From positions 1,860,001-1,924,000 of the forward strand of contig CAWGQE010000003.1 in the NCBI GenBank assembly GCA_963824705.1: a DNA stretch of 64,000 bases, written 5' to 3'. How positions within the stretch are numbered: the first letter of the stretch is position 1; each line of letters opens with the position of its first letter. The translations under genes and the position numbers were made by a program. This document shows, piece after piece, positions 46,617 to 55,939 of the stretch. Source of the stretch: VRUE01 sp963824705. GTDB taxonomy: Bacteria; Actinomycetota; Thermoleophilia; Solirubrobacterales; 70-9. The notes below the pieces were generated by a model. The model was not told where the DNA came from, did not search any database, and worked only from the letters and a program-made list of their open reading frames with translations.

Positions 46617-47647
46617 GCTTCCTCCTTTGCGAGGACGTCGTCCCGGCTCTCCGGGCGGTAGTAGAGCGGCACGCACCAGTGGTTCTCGGCCACCCAATCG
46701 GTGTTGGGAAGGTCGTCGTCGCGGCCCATGATCCGGTGGCAGGGTTCCTCGTAGACCCGCCCGGTCGACTTCTCGATCGGTGCGAAGACTATGTACTTGT
46801 AGAGACCGGAGGTCATCCCGGCGGGAAGCTCGGGCCGCGCCGGGTGCAGGGCGTCGAGGTGCTCGGCTGCATAGGCGTTCTTCCAGGCGACGATCTCCTC
46901 CATGCGGTCGGCCTGGACGAGGCCGAGGGCGGCGGTGAACTCGCTCATGCGGAAGTTGAGGCCGTCGACCTCGTGCTCGAACTTGCCGTAGTTGCGAAAC
47001 TTGGCGGCAAACTCGATCAGCTCGGGGTTGGCGGAGACGAGCACTCCCCCCTCTCCGGTGGAGACGGTCTTGGTCGCGTAGAGCGAGTAGACGCCGGCGT
47101 CGCCGAAGCTCCCCGGCCTGCGCTCGCCCCACTCGGCGCCGTGGGCGTGGGCGCAGTCCTCGAGCAGGAAGATCCCGTTCTCGCGGCAGTAGGCGGCGAT
47201 CCGCTCGGAGTCGAAGGCGATATGGCCGCCGATGTGGACGAGGATCGCGGCCTTCGGCTTCAGGAGCTCCGCCTTGCGCTCGAAGTCCTCGAACGACATG
47301 CAGAGGTCGCCGCGGTTGCAATCGACGAACTCGACCTCGGCGCCGGCGCCGATCGCCGCCAGCGGCGAGGCCATGAAAGTGTTGGACGGGCAGAGCACGG
47401 TCTCGCCCCGCACACCGGCAAACTCGAGCGCGGCGAGAGCCCCGCCGGCCCAGCTGGACAGGCCCAGGCTGGGCAGGTCGTTCCACTGCGACCAGCGCTG
47501 CTCGAAGGCCTCCAGCATCGCGCCCTCCGACCACTGCTCGGAGTCGAGCACCCGCGTCCACAGCTCGAAGAGACGGGCGCGGTCGCGATGATCGAACCCG
47601 ATCGCGAACTTGCTCGCGTCGAGCGGAGGGCTGACTGGGGGAGCCAA
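46613..47647 (-). CDS. DegT/DnrJ/EryC1/StrS sugar aminotransferase
   Basis: PLP enzyme (344 aa) that aminates a nucleotide-linked keto sugar. Seen: LSSWAGGALAALEFAGVRGE, VLCPSNTFMASPLAAIGAGA, FLLEDCAHAHGAEWGERRPG and the PLP lysine in VYSLYATKTVSTGEGGVLVS, then NFRMSEFTAALGLVQADRME. It is translationally coupled to the epimerase-glycosyltransferase fusion, so the pair probably builds and transfers an amino sugar. Confidence 0.92.
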   Translation of the reverse strand: MAPPVSPPLDASKFAIGFDHRDRARLFELWTRVLDSEQWSEGAMLEAFEQRWSQWNDLPSLGLSSWAGGALAALEFAGVRGETVLCPSNTFMASPLAAIGAGAEVEFVDCNRGDLCMSFEDFERKAELLKPKAAILVHIGGHIAFDSERIAAYCRENGIFLLEDCAHAHGAEWGERRPGSFGDAGVYSLYATKTVSTGEGGVLVSANPELIEFAAKFRNYGKFEHEVDGLNFRMSEFTAALGLVQADRMEEIVAWKNAYAAEHLDALHPARPELPAGMTSGLYKYIVFAPIEKSTGRVYEEPCHRIMGRDDDLPNTDWVAENHWCVPLYYRPESRDDVLAKEEA

Positions 47648-47675
47648 AGCCGCGTCAGGCTAGCAGCGAAAGCGG

Positions 47676-48539
47676 TCAGTTATCTAAATGTGCACTGTCG
47701 ATCACGACACCGACCGCCTTCGACCCGGCCAAGAGAACGGTCCCCGCGACAGCAAGACCCATGAAGGCGACAAGGGCGACGCCACCGAGCGGCGTGCCGC
47801 CCCAGGACTCGCCGAAGATCAGCGGTGCCAGCAACACCGGGACGAGGATCTGGACCGCGAACATCGCCGGTGCCACGTGGGTGGCTGCGCGCCGCTGCAG
47901 GGCGCTCATCTCGCTGAGCAGCGCCAGGCCCTCGGACGCCGCGGCGGTGCCGAGCCAGAGGGCGGCGACGACTATCGCCCCGGCGGCCAGCTCGTCGGTG
48001 AGCAGCTTGCTGGCAATCGCGGTCCAGGCGTAGCCACAGCCCGCGCTGATCACCACTAGAGCGCCGACCACACTCGTTCGACGGCGCAGGAGATAGGGAA
48101 GAGCGATCGGGATCGCCACGATCGCCAAGGCGGCAGCGATAGCCACGGCCCCAGCGTGGTCGGTCGTTCGCTCCGGGGCCGCCCAGGCGACGCCCCCGAC
48201 GCCGGCGACGATCGCGGCGACGGCGACGAACTCACGCCTTCCCGGCGCCTCCCCCAGCCGCGTGGCGCCGAGCCATAGCAAAAGGATCAGGCCGCTCGCC
48301 AGGCACGGCTGCACCACGGTCAGCGGCGCCAGCAGAAGCGCGGCGATCTCCAGCGGCCAACCCGCCAACCCCAACGCCGTAGCCCCCAGCCAGCGCTTGT
48401 TCCGCACCAAGCGCCCGATCAGCGACAGCCGCAGCGAATGCTCCCCCGGCACCTCCCGAGCCTCCAGCGCCTGCAGGGCAATCGAAGTGTTGTAGAGGAC
48501 CGAGGCCCCGACAGCCGCGACTATGCCCAGCGTCAGCAC
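47676..48539 (-). CDS. DMT-superfamily membrane transporter (EamA-like)
   Basis: A 287-residue protein with about nine to ten hydrophobic helices and few charged loops, starting MLTLGIVAAVGASVLYNTSI. Two related halves are suggested (helices before and after about residue 130), as in drug/metabolite transporters. PLTVVQPCLASGLILLLWL and AAWLG-like segments fit the family. Substrate unknown. It may serve the neighbouring glycan genes, 28 bases upstream of the DegT gene on the same strand. Confidence 0.78.
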   Translation of the reverse strand: MLTLGIVAAVGASVLYNTSIALQALEAREVPGEHSLRLSLIGRLVRNKRWLGATALGLAGWPLEIAALLLAPLTVVQPCLASGLILLLWLGATRLGEAPGRREFVAVAAIVAGVGGVAWAAPERTTDHAGAVAIAAALAIVAIPIALPYLLRRRTSVVGALVVISAGCGYAWTAIASKLLTDELAAGAIVVAALWLGTAAASEGLALLSEMSALQRRAATHVAPAMFAVQILVPVLLAPLIFGESWGGTPLGGVALVAFMGLAVAGTVLLAGSKAVGVVIDSAHLDN

Positions 48540-48569
48540 GGCCGGACCATAACCGGCCCCTGCGAAATG

Positions 48570-48770
48570 TCAGCGACGACGGTGGTGGGTGACCCAGCGG
48601 TAGCGCTTGACCGCCAGATAGTTGGCAAGGCCCCCCATCGAGATAACGAAGACCATTGCCAGCGCATAGGCCGTGCCATCAGCATGGAGAGACGCAAGCG
48701 GCAGACACACGACCACTGTCAGCAACATCATTCCAGCAAAGATGAACCACAATGCCTTGTTCATATTCAT
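48570..48770 (-). CDS. small two-helix membrane protein
   Basis: A 66-residue protein beginning MNMNKALWFIFAGMMLLTVV with helices at about 5-25 and 33-53 and a basic end (VKRYRWVTHHRRR). No family recognised. It follows a similar small membrane protein gene by nine bases on the same strand, so the two are likely made together. Confidence 0.6.
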   Translation of the reverse strand: MNMNKALWFIFAGMMLLTVVVCLPLASLHADGTAYALAMVFVISMGGLANYLAVKRYRWVTHHRRR

Positions 48771-48779
48771 GGGATCATC

Positions 48780-48989
48780 CTAACTCAAGCACGCAGACAA
48801 TACGACGACAAATATGGCCACGGCAAGCCCGAACAGACCTCCGACCACTGTGATCGGGCGCAGCTCTTCTTCGGGTGTGCCGGTCAGAGCGGGACCAGCG
48901 TGAAAGATGAATCCGCCGACCGCAATCCCCGCTGCCATGAGCCCGGCGCCCGTAGCGAACTGATTCAGCAGCGTCGTCCCAACAACCAT
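48780..48989 (-). CDS. small two-helix membrane protein
   Basis: A 69-residue frame from ATG 48989 (MVVGTTLLNQFATGAGLMAA) with hydrophobic helices at about 10-28 and 45-66 separated by a short polar stretch (TGTPEEELRPI). It is the 3' part of a much longer open frame that is otherwise a shadow of the ETF-QO gene. Function unknown; paired with the next small gene. The 200 bases upstream hold only a family A element. Confidence 0.55.
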   Translation of the reverse strand: MVVGTTLLNQFATGAGLMAAGIAVGGFIFHAGPALTGTPEEELRPITVVGGLFGLAVAIFVVVLSACLS

Positions 48990-49072
48990 GCTCCGACTGT
49001 AGCCCTGCCTGACGCACGCGTGGCGCGCAATTTGAGCCAACTCTGAAATACCTCTCGCGCAAGGTCCCGCCA

Positions 49073-49177
49073 GGAGGTCGGGTGTCCCTCCCCAGGAGGC
49101 TCCCGGACGGGCATTCCGAACCCTGACCCCGCAATCAAGCTGCGCAACGGCCTCCTGGGGAGGGACACCCGACCTCC
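49073..49177. repeat. inverted-repeat element, family A copy 3
   Basis: Perfect 28-base arms (49073-49100 and 49150-49177; inner part GTGTCCCTCCCCAGGAGGC, outer part GGAGGTCGG) enclose a 49-base centre that ends GCTGCGCAACG as in the other two copies. It begins 12 bases after the ETF-QO stop (minus strand) in an otherwise empty 200-base gap, consistent with a transcript-end structure. Confidence 0.85.
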
Positions 49178-49189
49178 CCCAAGGGCCCC

Positions 49190-50896
49190 TTAAGTCTCTT
49201 GGTAAAGCGGCCCGTCCCCGCCCTCGGGCAACGTGAGGCGGCCGCCCTTGGCGGTGATCGCGCCGCACTGCACGCAGTTGGAGGCGGTGACGTGGACGTC
49301 GACTTCGGCGGCGCCGTTCTCGAGCTGCTCGTCGGGGATCTCGTAGACCTGGGCCGGGCACATCGAGACCCAGGTCTGGGCGATCTCGCGCGGAACCTTG
49401 GTCTGGATGCGAACGTGGTTGGGAGCGTCGTCGCGGGTCGCGTTGCCAGAGAGGAAGACCGAGTCGAGCTTGTTGAAGGTGACCTCGTTGTCGGGCTTGG
49501 GGTAACGGCTGGCGGCATTGCCGAGGTGCATCGCCGGCTCGGCGTTGTCCTCGACCTTCATGTGGCCGGGTGGGAAGTTGCCTTTGCTGGCGACGAGCAT
49601 GTTGGCGACGATGCCGCCGCGGATCAGGCCCTTGGTCAGCGGCTGCTTCATGTTGCGCGACTTGTAGAGGTCCTTCTCGATCACCGAGTTGCGGATCGCC
49701 TCGTCGTAGGACTCGAAGTTGACCGAGTTGATGTCCTTCTTCAGCGACTCGACAATCGCTTCCGCCGCGTACATGCCGGCGTGCATCGCGTAGTGGACGC
49801 CGGCGAGTTCGGCGATGTTGACCATCCCGGCGGCGTCGCCCGCGACCAGCATGCCGGGCACCGAGAAGCGCTTGGGGAGCGACCAGTAGCCGCCCGAGGG
49901 GATCGTCTTCGCGCCCCAACCCACACGCTTGCCGCCCTCGATGATCTTGGCGATGAAGGGATGCGTCTTGAAGCGCTGCAGCTCGTCGTGGACCGAGAAG
50001 GTGGCGTCGGTGTAGTCGAGGCCGACGACGAGGCCAAAGCAGACCTTGTCCTCGCCCATCGGGTAGATGAAGCTGCCGCCTGCCTCCTTGTATTTGGCGC
50101 CCCAGCGCAGCGGCCAACCGAGCGTGTGGATGACCCGGTCGAGCGGCTTGGGGACCTCCCAGATCTCCTTCACCCCGAGCTCCCAGGCCTGCGGGTCGGA
50201 GCCGTGCATGTCGAAGTAGTCGTAGGCCGAGTAGGTGAGGTGGCCGATCGTGCCCTCGGCGAGGACGGTCGCCTTGGCGACGACGTCGGAGCCGGGCTCG
50301 AAGTTGCCGAGCTCCTGTCCCTCCTTGCCGCGGCCGCGATCGCCCGAGCGCACGCCCTTGACGATCCGGTCCTCGACCAGCAGCTTGGTCGCGGCGGTCT
50401 CGGAGAGGATGTAGACGCCAGCCTCTTCGGCTTTGTCGGCGAGGAAGCGGCCCAGTTTGGAGACCGACATCGTGTAGGTCCCCTCTTTGCGGAAGTTGGG
50501 CGGCGGCGGCTTCAGCGGGATCGCGGCCTTGGAGGTGAGGAAGTAGGTCGCGTCCTTGGTTACCTCCTGGTAGACCGACGGCCAATCGCCCGGGTCCATG
50601 TCCGGGAACAGCCGCGTCATCGCCGAGGGGTCGACGTTGGCTCCGGAGAGCAGATGCGCGCCCGATACTTTGCCCTTCTCGATCACCGCGACCGGGACTT
50701 CGCCGAGCTTCTCGGTCAGCTCCGGCTCGTCCTCGAGCAGCTGCATGATCTTGTTGGCGCAGGCGAGACCCGCCGGGCCGCCGCCGACTATCGCGATCCC
50801 GACCTCGATCCGGTCGTCGACCGGATCGGTCGGCGGGCCGATCACGTCGGCGGAGTCGAACGGGGGCGGGTAGTCGATCGGCTTTACGGCGGGCAT
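49190..50896 (-). CDS. electron transfer flavoprotein:quinone oxidoreductase (FixC/ETF-QO family)
   Basis: Passes electrons from reduced ETF to the membrane quinone pool. The 568 residues have the FAD loop VGIAIVGGGPAGLACANKIM, the GAHLLSGANVDPSAM and ETAATKLLVEDRIVKGVRSG segments, VAGDAAGMVNIAELAGVHYA (second FAD motif) and a C-terminal ferredoxin-like domain. Cys513 (SMCPAQVYEI), Cys541 and Cys544 (NCVQCGAI) are present, but the fourth cluster cysteine of classical ETF-QO (CxxCxxC) is missing. AAAGGAG precedes the ATG. It is third of the etfB-etfA-ETF-QO operon. Confidence 0.93.
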   Translation of the reverse strand: MPAVKPIDYPPPFDSADVIGPPTDPVDDRIEVGIAIVGGGPAGLACANKIMQLLEDEPELTEKLGEVPVAVIEKGKVSGAHLLSGANVDPSAMTRLFPDMDPGDWPSVYQEVTKDATYFLTSKAAIPLKPPPPNFRKEGTYTMSVSKLGRFLADKAEEAGVYILSETAATKLLVEDRIVKGVRSGDRGRGKEGQELGNFEPGSDVVAKATVLAEGTIGHLTYSAYDYFDMHGSDPQAWELGVKEIWEVPKPLDRVIHTLGWPLRWGAKYKEAGGSFIYPMGEDKVCFGLVVGLDYTDATFSVHDELQRFKTHPFIAKIIEGGKRVGWGAKTIPSGGYWSLPKRFSVPGMLVAGDAAGMVNIAELAGVHYAMHAGMYAAEAIVESLKKDINSVNFESYDEAIRNSVIEKDLYKSRNMKQPLTKGLIRGGIVANMLVASKGNFPPGHMKVEDNAEPAMHLGNAASRYPKPDNEVTFNKLDSVFLSGNATRDDAPNHVRIQTKVPREIAQTWVSMCPAQVYEIPDEQLENGAAEVDVHVTASNCVQCGAITAKGGRLTLPEGGDGPLYQET

Positions 50897-50941
50897 CGCT
50901 TGCTCCTTTGTCGCGGACGAGAGGTGAGGCCGAGCCGGGGC

Positions 50942-51916
50942 TCAGCCTCCCTTCTTCGCCTTGATCGCCTCGGTCAACTTGGGGACGATCTTGTGCAGAT
51001 CGCCGACCACGCCGAGATCCGAGAACTCGAATATCGGCGCGTTCTGGTCCTTGTTGATCGCGAGGATGTTCTCCGAGCTCTGCATCCCGACCTTGTGCTG
51101 GATCGCACCGGAGATGCCGGCGGCCAGGTAGAGCTTCGGCGCGACCGTCTTGCCGGTCTGGCCGATCTGGGCCGCATAGGGGTACCAGCCGGCGTCGACC
51201 ACGGCGCGGGTGGCGGCAACCGCCCCACCCATCGCCTCGGCCAGTTCCTCGCACTGCTTGAAGCCCTCCGCCGCACCGAGACCGCGGCCGCCGCCGACGA
51301 GGATGTCGGCGTCCTCGATGTTGACGTCGGCACCGCGCTGCTCGCCACGCTGGACCAGCGTCGCCTTGGTCGACCAGGACGAGAGCTCGACGTCGACGTC
51401 GACAACCTCGGCGCTTCCGCCGCTCTCCTTGGCGTCGAAGGCGTTGAGGCGGCCAATGATGATCCCCGGCTCTGAGACGTAACCGACGTCGGCGATCTGG
51501 GAGTCCTGCAGGATCGGGCGCTCGACGACGAGCTTGCCGTCCTGCACTTTGACCTGCGTCACCTCCATCGTCACGCCGGCGTTCAGGCGCGCGGTCAGCC
51601 CGGCGCCGATCTCGAAGCCGAGCAGGCCACCGCCGAAGAGCGCGTAGCCGAAGCCCTCGTCGGCGATGACCTTGGCCATCGCGTCGACGATCGGCTGGGC
51701 CAGGCCCTCGGGCACGCTCTTGGCCCGGTAGACCTTGGCCGCGCCCCAGTTGCCGAGCGCGGCGCAGGCGTCGTCGGCAACCTCGCCTACGACCAGCGCG
51801 GCGGCCTCGCCACCGATTTCACCGGCCAACTTGGCCGCCTCGGAGATAGCCCCGAGCGAGTTTTTGTTGAAGTTGCCCTCGTCGTCGTGGAGGGCGTAAA
51901 CCAGGATGCCTGCCAT
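50942..51916 (-). CDS. etfA: electron transfer flavoprotein subunit alpha
   Basis: FAD-binding ETF alpha subunit (324 aa), accepting electrons from acyl-CoA dehydrogenases. The C-terminal FAD domain shows DILVGGGRGLGAAEGFKQCE, AATRAVVDAGWYPYAAQIGQ, TGKTVAPKLYLAAGISGAIQ, HKVGMQSSENILAINKDQNA and PIFEFSDLGVVGDLHKIVPK, all standard. Its ATG directly follows the etfB stop (TAG ATG). Confidence 0.97.
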   Translation of the reverse strand: MAGILVYALHDDEGNFNKNSLGAISEAAKLAGEIGGEAAALVVGEVADDACAALGNWGAAKVYRAKSVPEGLAQPIVDAMAKVIADEGFGYALFGGGLLGFEIGAGLTARLNAGVTMEVTQVKVQDGKLVVERPILQDSQIADVGYVSEPGIIIGRLNAFDAKESGGSAEVVDVDVELSSWSTKATLVQRGEQRGADVNIEDADILVGGGRGLGAAEGFKQCEELAEAMGGAVAATRAVVDAGWYPYAAQIGQTGKTVAPKLYLAAGISGAIQHKVGMQSSENILAINKDQNAPIFEFSDLGVVGDLHKIVPKLTEAIKAKKGG

Positions 51917-52708
51917 CTAGATCAGCTTCCTCTCGTCGAGCCAAGCGACGATCTTTTCGACCGTCTCGTTGGTGTCCTCGTCCTCGATGATCTCGCCGGC
52001 CTGCTTGGCGGGCGGTGGGTTGAGCGCGAGGACCGCGGTCTTGGAACCCTCAGCGCCGACCATGCCGGCTTCGATGCCGACGTCGCCGGTCGCCTTGCCG
52101 TCGAGGGGTTTTTTCTTCGCCCCCATGATCGCTTTGAGGCTCGGGTAGCGGGGCTCGTTGATCGCGTCGCCGACGCTGATCACGGCCGGCAACTCGATCT
52201 CGACCGTGTCGTATCCGTACTCGGCCTGGCGCTCGCAGCGCAGCTTGCCATCGGTGACGTCGATCTTGATCACCTGCGTCAGCGAAGGCATCTTCAGGTG
52301 GTCGGCGACAACGGCACCGATCGTGTAGCACTCGCCGTCGTCGGACTGCTGGCCGAGCAGGACCAGGTCCGGGCTCTCGGACTCGAGCACCTTGGCGAGC
52401 GAGTAACCGGTGGCGCAGACGTCGGAGCCCGACAGCGCGTCGTCGGAGAGGTGGACCGAGCGGTCAGCGCCGAGCGCCACCGCCTTGTGCAGCGCGCGGA
52501 CCGCCGAATCGGGGCCCATCGTCACCGCAACGACCTCCTCGACCGGGATCGCGCCGCCCTCCTTGATCTGCATGGCGGCCTCAATGGCGTGGGTATCGAA
52601 GGGGTTGAGGTTTTTCTCGCCGCTACGGTCCAAACGCATCGTCGTGGAGTCGATGCGCTTCTGGACGGCGGCGTCCGGAACCTCCTTGACCAGGACGCAG
52701 ATCTTCAA
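51917..52708 (-). CDS. etfB: electron transfer flavoprotein subunit beta
   Basis: ETF beta subunit (263 aa), binding AMP. It begins MKICVLVKEVPDAAVQKRID from a TTG start at 52708 with AGGAGG eight bases upstream; the middle has FDTHAIEAAMQIKEGGAIPV, VALGADRSVHLSDDALSGSD and LVLLGQQSDDGECYTIGAVV. First gene of the etfB-etfA-ETF-QO operon, with a palindromic operator in its leader. Confidence 0.96.
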   Translation of the reverse strand: MKICVLVKEVPDAAVQKRIDSTTMRLDRSGEKNLNPFDTHAIEAAMQIKEGGAIPVEEVVAVTMGPDSAVRALHKAVALGADRSVHLSDDALSGSDVCATGYSLAKVLESESPDLVLLGQQSDDGECYTIGAVVADHLKMPSLTQVIKIDVTDGKLRCERQAEYGYDTVEIELPAVISVGDAINEPRYPSLKAIMGAKKKPLDGKATGDVGIEAGMVGAEGSKTAVLALNPPPAKQAGEIIEDEDTNETVEKIVAWLDERKLI

Positions 52709-52741
52709 CTTTCAAGCCTCCTTGGCTGTTGCTTCAGGCTG

Positions 52742-52757
52742 TTGACTGACCAGTCAA
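52742..52757. promoter_or_regulatory. operator-like palindrome TTGACTGACCAGTCAA upstream of etfB
   Basis: TTGACTG and CAGTCAA are exact inverse complements separated by two bases, 34 bases before the etfB start. On the minus strand a TATAGAT -10-like box lies immediately before it, so a bound protein would sit near the transcription start. The spacing is like operators of TetR-type fatty-acid regulators (TGAC...GTCA). The regulator is not identified in the window. Confidence 0.6.
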
Positions 52758-52808
52758 TCAGTCTATCTATACATCAGGACATGTGCAGGTTGGCGTGACC
52801 TCAATCAC

Positions 52809-52822
52809 GCTTGAAATCAAGC
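52809..52822. terminator. small hairpin over the stop of the B12-binding gene
   Basis: GCTTGA AA TCAAGC is a perfect inverted repeat that includes the stop codon of the mutase small subunit gene (minus strand). It is short, with no T-run after it; a weak terminator at best. Confidence 0.35.
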
Positions 52823-53245
52823 TTCTTCCCGCTGATGGCGCTCTTCGGCGCCGGAGCGGATGAAATCGACGATCTCGTCGGTGCCCGAACCGGGCGTGAA
52901 GACGGCCGCGACCCCCAACTCCTTCAGCTCGGGGATGTCGTCGGCCGGAATCGTGCCCCCGACCGTCACCAGGACGTCGTCGACGCCCTGCGCTTTCAAC
53001 AACTCGACCACCCGCGGCACCAGCGTCATGTGGGCGCCGGAGAGGATCGAGAGGCCGACCGCGTCGGCGTCCTCCTGGATCACCGTCTCGGCGATCTGCT
53101 CGGGCGTCTGGTGCAGGCCGGTGTAGATCACCTCCATGCCCGCGTCGCGCAGCGCCCGGGCGATGATCTTGGCCCCGCGGTCGTGCCCGTCCAAGCCAGG
53201 CTTGGCGACGACGACGCGGATCTTGCGAGCGGTTGCTGCCTCCAT
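52817..53245 (-). CDS. acyl-CoA mutase, cobalamin-binding small subunit
   Basis: A 142-residue B12-binding domain protein equivalent to the C-terminal domain of methylmalonyl-CoA mutase. The cobalamin-ligating motif DGHDRGAKIIARALRDAGME supplies His (DxHxxG), with SILSGAHMTLVP and LVTVGGTIPADD completing the signature. I start at MEAATARKIRVVV (53245). Its partner catalytic subunit is encoded at 54295-55914 on the same strand, but the two are separated by an opposite-strand nuclease cassette with direct repeats. Confidence 0.92.
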   Translation of the reverse strand: MEAATARKIRVVVAKPGLDGHDRGAKIIARALRDAGMEVIYTGLHQTPEQIAETVIQEDADAVGLSILSGAHMTLVPRVVELLKAQGVDDVLVTVGGTIPADDIPELKELGVAAVFTPGSGTDEIVDFIRSGAEERHQREEA

Positions 53246-53295
53246 AGCGGTCGGGAGACTAGACGACCGAACCGGGACAGGGGAGAAATCGCCTC

Positions 53296-53339
53296 GCTGA
53301 ACCCTTGACCACCGTATGCGTGGGTCAAATGACCAGTCG
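53296..53339 (+). repeat. 44-bp direct repeat, left copy, flanking DUF559 cassette
   Basis: The sequence starting GCTGAACCCTTGACCACCGT matches 54247-54290 at roughly 80% identity (GCTGAACCCTT.ACCACCG.AT.CG.GGG.CAAA.TGACCA.TCG, with one small shift). It contains the ATG of the DUF559 gene. A short inner symmetry TTGACC...GGTCAA is also present. Confidence 0.75.
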
Positions 53340-54251
53340 AGGGACGTGCTCGGGCGCAATGCAGCGATCTGGGCTTTGGTGAAGCAGCAGCACGGCGCGA
53401 TCGCGCGCTGGCAGCTACTGGAGCTAGGACTCGGGCCGCGCCAGGTCGAGCGGCGGATCGCCGCCGGGCGGCTGCATCCCGTGTGGCGCGGCGTCTACGC
53501 CGTGGGACGGCCGCTACTGGGTAGACCAGGGCGCTGGATGGCGGCGGTGCTGGCCTGCGGGCCGGAAGCGGTGCTGAGCCACGGCAGCGCGGCGGCGCTA
53601 TGGGAATTCGGAACCGAGCAAAGAGGCCTGATCGATGTTTCTGTGCCGTCGAAGAGACGCGCCCGACAGCCCGGAATCCGAGTCCATCGGCGTACGCGGG
53701 CGGTGATGGGCGAGGTCGGCCTCCATGAAGGGATTCCCCTTACCTCGCCCGTACGCACGTTGGTCGACCAGGCGACACGGTTGAGGCCGATGCAGCTCGA
53801 GCGCGCCATCAACGAGGCCGACAAGCTCAACCGGGTGAGAGCGGACGTGCTACATGCATCGCTCGAGGGCCACCGCGGTCAACCCGGCGTGGCGCCCCTG
53901 CGAAAGCTCCTCGACCCCCTCACCTTCCGACTCAGCGACTCTGAGCTCGAGCAGCTGATGCGGCCCGTCGCACGGGCCGCCGGCCTCTCGACGCCAGAGA
54001 CGAAGGCATGGGTGAACGGCTACGAAGTCGATTTCTTCTGGCCCGAGCTGGGAATCGTGGTGGAGACAGACGGGTTGAAGTATCACCGCACCGCATCCCA
54101 ACAGAAGCGAGGCTTGGAGCGCGATCAGGCGCATCTGGTGGCCGGCATGTGGCCGCTGCGCTTCTCCCACTGGCAGGTCAAGCACGAACCAGCGGAGGTT
54201 CGGCGGATCCTACGCAGCACAGTCGAACGCGCGTCAAGACAAGGTGGCTGA
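53316..54251 (+). CDS. winged-helix + DUF559 (Vsr-like) nuclease-domain protein
   Basis: A 311-residue protein. Residues about 14-65 form a winged helix of the AbiEi-antitoxin type (AAIWALVKQQHGAIARWQLL, GRLHPVWRGVYAVG). A middle region (LTSPVRTLVDQATRLRPMQL) is followed by a C-terminal DUF559/very-short-patch-repair-like nuclease fold: SELEQLM, GYEVDFFWPELGIVVETDGL with Asp239, Glu250 and Asp252 as a PD-(D/E)xK-type set. Start and stop codons lie inside the flanking 44-bp repeats. It is on the opposite strand to both mutase genes around it. Function unknown; a selfish or defence-related nuclease is plausible. Confidence 0.82.
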   Translation: MRGSNDQSRDVLGRNAAIWALVKQQHGAIARWQLLELGLGPRQVERRIAAGRLHPVWRGVYAVGRPLLGRPGRWMAAVLACGPEAVLSHGSAAALWEFGTEQRGLIDVSVPSKRRARQPGIRVHRRTRAVMGEVGLHEGIPLTSPVRTLVDQATRLRPMQLERAINEADKLNRVRADVLHASLEGHRGQPGVAPLRKLLDPLTFRLSDSELEQLMRPVARAAGLSTPETKAWVNGYEVDFFWPELGIVVETDGLKYHRTASQQKRGLERDQAHLVAGMWPLRFSHWQVKHEPAEVRRILRSTVERASRQGG

Positions 54252-54290
54252 ACCCTTTACCACCGAATCCGGGGGCAAAGTGACCACTCG
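54247..54290 (+). repeat. 44-bp direct repeat, right copy, flanking DUF559 cassette
   Basis: The sequence starting GCTGAACCCTTTACCACCGA is the partner of 53296-53339. The TGA at its third base is the stop codon of the DUF559 gene. It ends four bases before the stop of the mutase large-subunit gene on the minus strand. Confidence 0.75.
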
Positions 54291-54294
54291 GCCG

Positions 54295-55914
<1,620 letters not shown>

Positions 55915-55939
55915 GCGCAGAGTGTAGATGCGGCCTGAT

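Noticed and set aside
46617..47561. N-terminal extension of the epimerase-glycosyltransferase frame to 1096 codons
   Set aside because: It is an alternative-frame shadow of the DegT gene; the ATG at 46616 has a strong ribosome site and begins at the Rossmann loop.
48990..51254. Long minus-strand frame (824 codons) through the ETF-QO region
   Set aside because: Its sequence is Arg/Gly/Pro-rich shadow of ETF-QO and etfA; only its last 69 codons from ATG 48989 are plausible.
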